Of a stretch of DNA of 64,000 nucleotides, positions 39,929 through 51,900 are shown one piece after another. The notes under the pieces were generated by a model, which was given only the letters and a program-made list of their open reading frames with translations, had not been told where the DNA came from and did no database searches. The DNA is from Sipunculus nudus (lineage: Eukaryota; Annelida; Sipuncula; Golfingiida; Sipunculidae): positions 10,780,729-10,844,728 of the forward strand of contig CM049314.1 in assembly GCA_026874595.1 (NCBI GenBank), written 5' to 3'. Both the position numbers and the translations under genes were made by a program. Each line of letters opens with the position of its first letter. The first letter of the stretch is position 1.

Positions 39929-42900
39929 GTATATATGTATGTATAGTTATTTATTTTCATTCAGACTTCAGTATAGACTGATACATCAGTTCATAAGTAA
40001 ATGTTATATACAAAAGAAGAAAAATGGCATATTCAGATTCCATATGGGAGGTTTTGTTGACACCCTATCTTTCTAATGGACCAATCTTCTCTCTGATTCC
40101 TTTGATTATGCAAATGATTCATTTCAGCAGGTCCCATTGGCTAATTAGCTGATGCACCTAGTGACCCATTTTTCTTCTTCTCTCTTGGGTGGTGGACTGC
40201 ACTCCCCGACCTTTGACCCCCAGCTTTGGTTTCCTTTGGTAGGGGAGCTTTCACGCTTTGCTGTCCGCTTGTTTGCTTCCTTACGGCTTGGCACTTTGCT
40301 TGTACTGCTGTTGAGTGTGTGTGTGTACTAATCCCCAGCTACTGTACCCCCTGTCCACAACAACCCTTTTCCCATCCTGGCACCCACTCATACCCCCAAA
40401 AAGATTTTTTTATATACACCCACCCCTAGTTCTACACCACAAACCCTCCACTGTCTCCCATAAATTGTTAACATTAATGGTCTCCAGGTTCAGAAATTTG
40501 TATTTTTTCAAACAAAATTGCCATATGCTGTTTCAATAATTACTAGTAGATGCATAAAGCAGAAAAGATATATTTCCTGTGAAAAAGGAATTATTTGAGA
40601 AAAAAAATTCACATTTACAGTATTCAAGATTGTTCCAGAAATTTTGTGGTCAAGTGGAAGTTTTTTAAAATGAAAGACTTACACTTTTGAGAAAACTTCT
40701 TAATTTTTATAGTTTCTTTTAAAAAAATGTATACTTCATGGTAAATACATTTGTCCTATCCCGGTAAATACATTTGTCCCATCCCCTTTCCTAGTAAATA
40801 CATTTCTCCCATCCCCTTTCCTGTCTTCCACTTCATCAAACTCCCTCCCTCCCCCCACCCCCCCCCCCATCCCTTTTACTTTTTACTTTCACATCTTTTA
40901 CTCTCTTATCTAAGGTGCACAAGCTTCATGCTTTGTTGTGGAGTGTATTGTGTGTCTGTTGGTTTCCTGTTTTGTACCCAACAAAAATGTAAAGGAGACT
41001 TTTGTACACATGTACAGCAAGTACAAACACAAAATAAACCGAACCAGTCTACAAACAGCAGTACAACAACAACAGGCAGTAGATGTTATTTGCTAGCCAT
41101 CCGTTTCTCCACAAGTTGGAATCAACAAGTTGGCCTCATTTCTTGCAAATATGTGTATTTAAAGTAGAATATGTATATATATTAGTCCACAGGTCTTTTT
41201 TTATGTAATGTTAACAGTAAATTAGTGTTCCTATGATTGGACAATATATGAGAAAGAATAGCACAACATAAATAATGTGAATTTTTACATTGGACTGAGT
41301 AACTAAAATGGCTTATTCTCAAAATTTATCAACAATAGAGGAGTCATATATTTGTCTTTTGTACAAGGCATGCTTATTTATATGTAATTATGTACATAAA
41401 TTGTTTTCTCCCCATTTAAATAAAATTCCAGTAACACTTGTATTATGGTTTCAACTTGCAAGAAAAAATACACTGCTTGGCAAACAAAATTGGTGCACCC
41501 TTGATTAGGCAGTTAACACCAGTTGCTGCTTTAGCTTTTTTACCACACAAACTTGTAATATTTTCAAAATATTCAACACTATTTTATGGAGTTTGAGCAT
41601 GCTTTGCAGCACGTATATGTCCAGGTTCACCATCTTTTATTGTATATAAATAACTTGGAAGGTAAAAAAAAGAAAAATTATACAACATTCAGTTCTGTAT
41701 CAGCCATATACACCTGTATCAGGAGTTAACCTGTATGATTTAAATATTTTATCAGTAAATGTTCAGATATCAAGCCTGATGGCTATTTGACAACAGAATA
41801 TTGTCATACTTCTGTAAAGGCAATATCTTTTCTTTATCTTATCTTGCTAGATATCTATGAACTGACATTCTGAAGTTATGCATCTTATTACAAAAAGTCT
41901 GGTGCCAGTTTTGATCTGACCATTGATAAATGAATTGATATTCCCATGACAAATACACTGATATTTCTGAGTTAATAACTTTGAACGGATGAAGTATGTT
42001 GCTCTTATGTCAAGGCCTATCTTTAATAAAAAGAAAAATAGAAAATATGAAAAAGAAAATTACATTAGTTTATTTTTTGAATTTTGATTTTTAGTCCCTT
42101 TTGGAAGAATAAATACTTTGGATATATATCTTTCAAAGAGAAAGGATAGTTCTGAAATAACCAGGGATAAATGAATCCATATTTCAAACAAATATTTACT
42201 TTTGCAAATGTTTGGTCAATCCAGGGATTGAAAAAAAATAGAAACCCCCTCCCCCCCCCCCCCCCCCCCGAAGGTTGGTATATATCAGAACAAGCAAGAT
42301 TCGGGTACGTATTCAAAGAAAATAAAAAAATGGTTTATGATTCATGACACAGAGTTTCTTTATCTGAGGGGAAGGGTTCACATACAGTCATTTATCAAAG
42401 ATAAACGTCAGGTTTTTATAAGTGAATCTGTCATTCAGCTATGGTTACGTGCATGTAATCATGTCAGACATCTCCAAGCCTCTCTTTGGCCTTTGATATC
42501 ATTGCCTGATTCAAAGGGAGTTTGTATTTGCACTTAAGCGTAGGTCAGCCGCTTTGTAAAAACTTCAAATACAATCAAACCAGCGGAGCTCAGCTACGTA
42601 ATAATAAAATCAGCATTTCAGAGTATTTCCTACATAAACTATATATAACATCACAAATGTAATATAATATCCCAACAGAGGTTTCTTTATTCTTTATGGC
42701 TTTGCCAGATAGTTAACCGTGAATTCCTGTACAAGTTAACCGTGAATTCCTGTACAAGATAAACATATAAGTTTAAAACACATATTTTTAATGGTACACT
42801 CCGATTTTATTGTTATTAATTACATAAGACTTTGCTGTACACTTGAGCCTGAATGTCGGTAATTGTTTAAATGAGTCCATGCACAGCGGAAAATGAAAAA

Positions 42901-45900
42901 CTTGCACACCTCAAGTGGCTCTACATTAACACCTTACTATTAATATAGCTGACATACCAAAAATTCCTAAAACACAAACAGTGAGACGCACACTTACCAT
43001 AAAGACTCTAATGGTACTGTTTGGCACGTATTATGAAGTGTACTGTGTCAAAGTGTTTTGTCACATCCCACGTCCTTCCCAGCTTACACCACTCTGAATT
43101 GAACATGATCGTATGTTTACAAGTTTTGTATGGTGTGTTCTGTGACCTCTGCACCTTGATTTTTGTCTCAAATGTCAGTCTGTATGTGTGTGTATGTGTG
43201 TGCCCTACATCAGTTACCCGGCATTTTATCAATTATTACGTTTTCAAAATAACAGGTGATTGCATGAATACTTAAGCGTCAGGATTTGACAAATACATCA
43301 TCAAAATTCATTTGTGACTGCATGAACGTTATGTGGAATCTTTAAAATATTACAGCACTAATTTCACCGGGTATTGCATGGTCATTTGTGAAAGTCTTGT
43401 TTTGCAATTCTCCATGATTACTGCAAAATTTATAATTTATTTTTTAAAATGTATGGTTATACAAAATTATAATAGAATTTTCACATTTTGAACTTGAATG
43501 GATCTGCATTTAAAATAACATGGCAGGTGTTACTTTATATAGTTATTGGTTTGTGTGAATTAAGATATTGGTTTGTGTGAATTAAGATGATGGTGGCTAT
43601 CTATATAGGATTGTTTGAAAGACCACAATACTAGTATGGGAATTCAATTATGGATTCTTAAATTAACATTTCCGGATTTATTTGATTGTCATATGTAAGT
43701 TTTCATGACATCAGATTACAATGGAAATGAAATGGTACACAATGTGTAGACCAGTGAATGAAAGCCCTGCGCTCTTTTGCCCTATCGCTTTGCTTTGTGT
43801 GCTTGTAAATGCTTTGCTTTGTGTGCAAGATCCCGTTTCCTGCTTTTTATGCTGTATATTGGAGGGAGGCCAAAGCAGACGGCGGACAATTCCATAAAAG
43901 ACTTTTATTTTGGGGGGGAAAGACTGGGGTATTTTGGGAAGACAGAAATTCCTGTGCAAAGGATTCGCTAGGTGCCACAAGCTTTGCCATTGGCTAGTTG
44001 GCCAATGGGTGTGGCCACAGCATGAGTGGTTATTGGTTCATTAAGTCACATGCTTTTCTTGATAAGCCAATCAGGTTTTTCTTGTTCATGTATATGTAAA
44101 TGTACTTTTCAGCTACCAGTACTTTTAATGTTTGCTTCAGATTTTGGCTTACTGGTGAAACCTATAGCTGGCTTGGTACATCTCCACAGCTGATTACATA
44201 TATATATGCTGGACATAGATTTGTACGCGTTATTTTGCAGTGTTTATCACAAGGTTCACCAGGTGTTATGTGTAGATGCTTAATTTTTCACATAAATGTA
44301 TATATTCATATATATTTGACATTATAGCAGTGTAAAGCAATTTGCCTTTAGTGTTGTCTAATGTTATGTTTTGAGAAAAAAAAAACACGGAAAATTATTA
44401 TGTGACTGCACATTTTTGTGACAAAAGAGAACTTGTTGATGAAAGTCTGGCATAATGCAGGTTTCCGTAGCATTGTTTTTAACGTAGAAAGGTGTATATT
44501 GTAAAACTGTAAGCATTAGTTTTCAGCAAGTATGCCTTTCTTTGTCAATCTGTGTCGGAGAGAAATTCTGCTCCAAGCATTCATTATGCATTTTGTGTTA
44601 AACCAATCATGAAATAAACCAAAAATTTACAAAATCATCCAAGAAACACAGTGAAATTATTGAATTGAAACACATGGGCCAACGTTGTGGCTGTGTTTAT
44701 ATGGGATTTTTTGTTTACTTTTGGTTGCTATGGTGACTGGGATATCACGGCTTTTTGCATGTGGTTTTGTTTTACAGTATGATTTTTTCTTCATCTTTGT
44801 ATCTGTTTACTGACACACCATTCACCTAACACTTTCACCTCTTACAATGCGCTGGTGTAGTAGTCACAGACGCTTCTTAGAAAATCTCCGTTAACTTTTT
44901 ATAACTTTTTTCCAAACACTTTAGGTTCTAGTTTTAAAGAAAGGCATGTCATGCTGAAAATTAGCTGCAAGTTTTTGACCGACATGAATGCATGAATTTA
45001 TTGAACTATTTTTAAAATGGTGCTCTTTTTATTTTTACCCATGATGCAATGCTGCTTGCTGTTGTCATGTGCCGCCAACCCTGCCATGCTGCCAAATCAT
45101 TGGCCAATGCCAACGTGCTCCGCATACTAATTAGCCGCAAGTGGTTGAGGTCTTGACAGGCGCGGGCAAGAAACGACCTCGTGACCCTGCCGATGATCTC
45201 GTACTGGTACTTTTCCCATGATGCTTTGCATGTAGCTATTTATAGTCTGCCTAGAAGGATGTTTGCACAGTCACATGACAATCTGATTGGCTCCCTGTCT
45301 CTCGCTTTTTATTGGTTCCGTTTTCTCTGCCATATATATACAGTAGTGAGGAGTTTCAATATGCCCTCTTTTTTCTCCACGGCTTGCATGATCTTTTGGT
45401 TCGGTACGCCAATGTATATTTATTAGTCAATAATATCCGCCAACTGAGTGTTCCCACTTTGTCATGTGATTATGCAAATGAGCCGAAAAAGGCTGAGATA
45501 TTCCCTGGTTTAATTTCTACTTTAAAAAAATGAAACTTGTGCCCAGGGATGATTTTTTTGTGTAAGGACACAAGTCCATTTTTTTTGGTTTGATGTACTG
45601 ATTAACAAACAGTTTAACTTAGGGAACGGTATTTCATGGATAAACATTCATGATCTTGTACATGTAAAAACTGTAACTCTTCTGTCTTTCACAAAGCATG
45701 CGATTGTGTCAGCATCTTGTGTGCATAAGCAAATCAAATTCACGTGTGAATTGTCTAAAACAAATTCTTTCACACTCTGCGGTATTCTGCATGCAGAGTG
45801 GATCTGTTTTAACTGTGTAATCTTCACGTGGCCTCTCACTGCAGGCACCTCAGGAGTTTGTTCCTTTATTTGGTGACTAGTAAGCGATTCTTGTTCTCTT

Positions 45901-48900
45901 CTGGACGTTTCTTTTCTCAGTCTGGACAGTAATCGTTGGCTTGCCACCTTCGGCTGCATGGTTTAGCGGCTGTTTCTTATCGCAGCAGGGTATGACAGCG
46001 ATGCCTGGGATGGTACCCTATGTCAAACGGCCCGCAGTCGCTGACGGTAAAAGTGGCGTCCCAGTGTATCAGCCCGGAACTGGAACTACCGCATATCAAC
46101 AGGCTTTGGCCGCCATGCAGATGCAACAACAGTCCTTCGTACCTGCTGTCACTAGTAAGTAATACATTTGTCATCATTCTTCAAATAATCATTGCATTGC
46201 TGTTTGTTGGTCATTTGCCATTATGTCAGGTTGGACACACACAGAATTTTAGAATCTAGAAAACAGACCCAGTGATCACAAGCATTTAGTGTTGGAAAAC
46301 TGTATGTTTCTTTCAGAATTATATATGGCACTGAACAGTAATGTGTCCATATGAAAAAATCTGGAATTCTGTTTATTCTTTTAGAATTATCTGTGGCCTT
46401 CTTAATTAACTGAACTTTGGCTGCCTGATTTGCTTTACTATGGACATTTACCATGGAAAGGAATTTTATTAAGCTTTACATATTAAAGTGTTATTCAGAA
46501 AACAATACAGAACATAGAACCTTTGAATTGGATTAGATTATAACATCTACTGTCATTTCACAGCTTTAGCTTCTAACTGCTTATGTTCACCAATGAGCAT
46601 ATATTGTCATGCAGAAAAATTGTATGCTTGTATCATTCTGCTATTGTGTGCCTGTAGCAGTTCTCTGCATATTGCCAGCATGTACCTGAGCATATACCTG
46701 AAATCATAAAAAAAAATTTCCAGGAAGATGTGTGCAAAAATTGACCCATTTATTACTGAAAATTTGAGAGGTTTAAAGATACAAATTTCTTTGAAAATTA
46801 AGTCATTACATATCTCATGGAGAGTGATATGTAATGGGAGTTTTCTATAGTTGATGAACCATTTTTTCCAATATTTTTCGTGCCACTGTTTCTCTGGGGA
46901 AAACTCACCGACCTAGACGTATTGCTTTTGCTACTGTTTCTTCTTTATTTTAATTTCTCTTTAGTTGTTATAGCACCAGCTCCTAGGCGGCTTTAATATG
47001 ATATTTTTCTTTGGTTATAGTGAAATTAGCACTCAGTACATTGTCATGCGATTCTACATGGGGTATTCCTGGTATTTTTTTCAGCGTTGGCTGCTGCTAT
47101 CTTATGCCAGGTTTAATTGATTCAGCTGCTGCTCTCTTTTGTAGTTTCAGCACCAAATAACCTCCAAAACCTATAGATCCCTCACATGAAAGAGTGAAGT
47201 AATTTCTGATTGCTTACTCATTTGAATTTCTGACTTTTTAGAGATTAAAGTAGACTTGAATTCAGAGACTGAAATTTTGATTCAAAATGCACTCCCATAG
47301 TTCTTTACAAAGGAATTCAGAGTGCCACAGATCATGAGGCCAAATGTAATATTTGCAGTTTTAGTTTTGTTGGGATGATTAAAGTCATGTGAATGTAAAA
47401 TTCAAAATTACACTTAGGTGTAGGCGTTACTGTTGCTGAAGGTTCCTTTTGAACCATGCAAGTTATTCCAGCAAAAGAGATGCAAGTTCAATGCAGACAG
47501 TGAAGGCATACATATATCATACAATCAGAGCAGTATTGTGCTTTGCTTCAGGGTCCTGTCAGTTCATATATGATGTATTCCCTGTACCTAGCTCTAAATC
47601 ACAATTATCATATGTTCCTTACTGGAAGCTTCACAGCTGTCTGGGGCTGGCAGCTGGCTGGAGGTGCTGCATCCAGATTTATACACCTCGCTTTGGTACA
47701 GTCACTGCACTGTACTAGTGATACACACGTTCAGTGTTGCCTCAATAAACTTTGATATCTCTGCTGATACCAGTAGTTAGACTTGAAACTTCAACTTAGT
47801 TATATTCTTGACCGTGATCTAACAAAATTACCATGCTCCACAGAGCCTCCAGGCAAGCTGAACTTACTGGAATCAGTAGTTCCATAGTGCAAGAAATGAC
47901 ATGAACCTTATTAAAAAGTAAAAGTGTAACTTGAGAAATAGTATAGTATGTAATAATGCTTAAACATGCAGCTTCAATTATTGTTAATCCCTGATGTTAT
48001 AGATGCGGGAAGAGGCCAAGGCCTATTATTAACCATTCACTATTCCCACCACCGCCCACTTGGGGTTAAATTTGAGATAAGATTATGATTATAGCATTAA
48101 ACAAAGCACTGTGTTGATGCATGTCATTTATTTCTGTGTAATGAACAGAAAGTTACTCCTATACACAGCTTATACAGTTCTGTGAACACTTCAGTATTTG
48201 CCTGTATTGCACATATCAATAGCCTACCTCAGATATTGATATGTATTATATTAAGGTGATAATTATGCATGGATTATCCTAAAAAATAGTATTTTCCACA
48301 TATTTTGTTTTACATATTATATTACACCCTGTATAATCCAAATCAATGAAACAAGTTTTTATGATAAATAAAAGTTTTTAAATAAATGTTTCAATTTATC
48401 TTTTGTGATAATTCATGTTTAAGACATATTTTGGTAATATTTACTGTCACTTTCTGAGGTGGGCGTTTTTCATATATTTGCTTCTGCCATAATTGCATGA
48501 CAGTATGACCATTATAAAAGACCAGGCATCATGTCAGGCTGATTATAACAGAAACAATTATACCTCATGTTTATTCATCAACAAACTGAGATTGCAGTGT
48601 ACCTTGAAGTTCTTGTAATAATTCTGAGTTACCATAAACACTAGTAAAATAAAACACTGCATGATGCTTGGTCTTCCTATTGCATATGCTAAAATTGCTG
48701 ATCCCTAGATTAGATCTTGCCAAACTGGTGAATAAAATGTACAATGTTAAGCTTAAATCCCATGTGTGCAAATCATGTCAGTTAAGAAGTCCTGTTGTGG
48801 GACATAGAACACATGTATTACAACAGGACTTCCCTAAAAACATGCTGTGCACTGCTGTCAGATGCTGTACACTGCTTTCTTATTATGAGATTTATCTCAT

Positions 48901-51900
48901 AACATGTATTCTGTATGATTCCACATAAAAAATGACTTCCTTTTGGTATTTTCAGCTTGTGTATATAATAAGCTGGATGAACACAAAGCTTGTAGTGTGT
49001 TGCAAAACATTGCCAAATGTCTTCTTAAATATAAGCACACATGGGGTTCATGCTGTACTCTACTCACATACATATCCAGGGTGACAGTTATTTTACTAAC
49101 ACCCCCACCCCTCTTTAATAAAAGTAATAAATAACAAATCAATTTTCTCCTGGATACCTTGTTTAACGAAGTCTGGACAACTTTGAAATACTTAACCTTT
49201 TTAATAACTTAAAATAATATACTGTATGGGACTCAAAATTATATATATCATATTCTTGATTAAGATTTATCTGAATGTAATAAACAAAAAATACTTTGAA
49301 TATTCATGAGTGTACATACCTGACTGTCATCCAGTCTGTTTCTTTGACATCCTGGATATGGTGAGCTTGCTCGAAATGCTTGACTTTTCTTTTCCTTTTG
49401 GCTTGTGGTGTTTGTGCTTATAACTATGCTGTCGCTATGCCAACCAGTGTCCTCGACCCCAAGTGCCAAGGTCACACAGGTTACCATGGCAACACCTGCT
49501 CCAGCCCCAATTCCTGCGAATGCTGCTAGCGTGAAATATTTTGACGAGGCTAACCAGGTAAAGGTTGCATTGCTTCTTGAGCTTTGGTTTACAAGGACTT
49601 CTGGGATTGTTCTAATTAATTGATATCTTGAGTTACAAAAAAAAGCATATTGCTTGTCCATGCTGTGAGTTTGGCGCATGAAGAAATAAATCACTGTACT
49701 GTTCTGATTGAGATGTATTATTGTATCCCCAGACAAAGGAAGGATACTGTGGTTTCATGATGGTGCCGCCTACGCTGCCGCCACAGAAAAATCTTGTGAG
49801 CGAGATAACTCAAAAAATATTTCACTGATTTTTATCAAACTGTATATGTGTATAGATATAGGTAAGAGGACGAAGCCTACTCAGAACGGTTCATGACCTT
49901 TACTAGTAGAGTGACCTTGACCTTGAATAGGTCCATTTTTGCTGAAAATTACACAAATTCTTAAATATCTCAAGAAAGCTTCCATGGATTGTTCCAAAAA
50001 TTAAGGTGACTGAAGAACTTGGATAGCCTTGTGATCTGCCAAAAACTGGTATTCTTTTCTTGTTTTCACACCTTTTAATATCCCCATCATTGCAACTTGA
50101 CAGTACTGTGAGCATTATAAGTCAAAAACTAATGGACAGATTTCTTTCATATTATGAACATGTAGAGAGATGGGTTATTGGATGAGGTTTATTTAAATTT
50201 AGGTCATGACCTTTAACATGAGAGTGGCCTTGACCCTGAATATTTCAATATTTGGTGAAAATCACACCTCTTATGATATCTCCAGTTTTGATAGACATAT
50301 GGATTTCAAACTTGACTTATGTATGGCCCACCACTAAAGTAAGAACCCTATAGGTTCTAGGGTCATGAGGTCAAGGTTACAGGACTCGAATCTTAAAAAA
50401 AAATATTGTGGATGCATTTTAAGCCAAACTTTTCAACCCAAATCTTCCACCTTGAACATATAACTCACCTACCAATAGTGTGTGATCCATATCAATTTTA
50501 GGGTCATTAGGTCAAAGGTCAAGGCCACAAAAGCCATCTGTCCAAAAATTAGTTTCTGGATGATATTTCCAGCTTTTATTGAGACATGGATTTCAAACTT
50601 GACATATATGGCCCATCAGTAAGGCAAGAACTCTATTTATTTTTGGGTCATGAGGGCAAGGTCACAAGACCCACATCAATTAAAAAAAAATTTGGATGCA
50701 TTTGAGGCCAAAATTTTCATCTCAGACCTTTCATCTTGCACATTTAGCTCACCTGCGAATAGAGATCCCTATCAAATTTGGGGTCACGAAGTCAAAGGTG
50801 GAGGTCAAAAGGGCCATCTGTCCTAAAAAATTAGTTTCTGGATGATAATTCTGGCTTCGATTGAAATGTGGATTTCAAACTTGACTTTCATTTTTAGCCA
50901 AACTTTTCAATCCAACCTTAAATCTAGCACATATAGCTCACCTACCAATAGAGGAAGATCCATATCAATTTTGGGGTTACAGTGTTGAAGGTCACAGGAG
51001 CCATCTGTCCAAAAATTCATTTTCTGGCGGTAACTCCAGCTTGGATTGATTTATGGGTTTCAAACTTTATTTATGTATGGCCCATCAATAAAGCAAGAAC
51101 TCTGTTACTATACGGGTCATGAGATTGAAGGTCAAGGTCGCAGGACCCACATCTTTGAAAGATAGTGGATGCATTTTAAGCAAAACTTTTCATCCCAGGC
51201 CTTCCCTCTTCCAATATAGTTCCCCTGCCAGTGGGCTAAGATTCCTATCTATTTTGGGGTCACAAGGTCAATTTCACAGGAGCCATATATTCTCAAATCC
51301 GTGGAAGCAGGACTTTGGTCAACCCCATAATTTTGATGTACTGCATCTGTTTCCTTTGCATTTGACTCAACAATCTCCACCAATATGTTGGACAAGTTCA
51401 AACATTTGTGACCTTGGCCCTGTCACATGTCAATATACACTTCAGAAGAAGGGTGCCAATTTTAGAATGGGAATCCTTTATTTGTCTGGGGATACTACGG
51501 CATCTCCAATGCCAGAAATTTCTAGTTCTCTTTTTAAAAAGTATTCATATATCCTTTTCTTTGACATCTCACAGTAAATCATGATTTATTAGGTATAAAG
51601 AAGGATGTATTACTGCCCCAGTGTGGTGTGAAATGGTGCCACCTACATCACTAGAAATTTGCTTTCTGTCTTAAAATACTTCCATAATTGTTGAATGAAA
51701 CACAGCATTTTAATGTATCAGAAACAGTTTATATTTTTAAACCTACAATTGAAATGAACACCAGTCTTCAAATCAACACCAAAACAACTTGGACTATATT
51801 GCACTTCTGTAGCATTGAGAGATCTTTTTTTTAGAGGGGGGAGGATAAGTAAAACAAAGCTCTTCATTAGTAATGTTTAGTAGCTGCATGTGCTTACAGC

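Larger units (their letters stand above)
37826..45149 (+). other. mbl intron between exon C and the NLS cassette
   Basis: It contains a GC-richer unique block (38100-38870), two short direct duplications (a 26-bp one near 38995 and a 23-bp one near 42720), a long TA microsatellite (39877-39925), CT/AC-rich tracts (40300-40450, 40780-40880), a C homopolymer (42250-42269), a TG/TATG run (43178-43203) and the YGCY cluster (45020-45119). An open Gln/Asn/Thr-rich stretch at 41019-41090 lacks a proper donor. Otherwise AT-rich with nothing recognisable. Confidence 0.75.

Noticed and set aside
40216-40230. 15-nt microexon between a strong acceptor (cgacctttgacccccag) and gtaggg
   Set aside because: Five codons cannot be supported from sequence alone.
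40989-41095. Gln/Asn/Thr-rich open stretch (VQTQNKPNQSTNSSTTTTGS) after a gtacag acceptor
   Set aside because: No acceptable donor follows, and the upstream tract is not pyrimidine-rich. Composition alone is not enough for an exon.
45845-45879. 35-nt exon-like stretch after a strong acceptor (APQEFVPLF)
   Set aside because: Length is not a multiple of three and the neighbouring introns are phase 0, so inclusion would break the frame.
47085-47110. 26-nt exon-like stretch (CGTTGGCTGCTGCTATC...) after ttttttcag
   Set aside because: Enters in phase 1 but would leave in phase 0, which does not match exon E.
51119-51577. 152-codon open frame
   Set aside because: Begins inside a diverged tandem repeat, and I recognise no domain in it.
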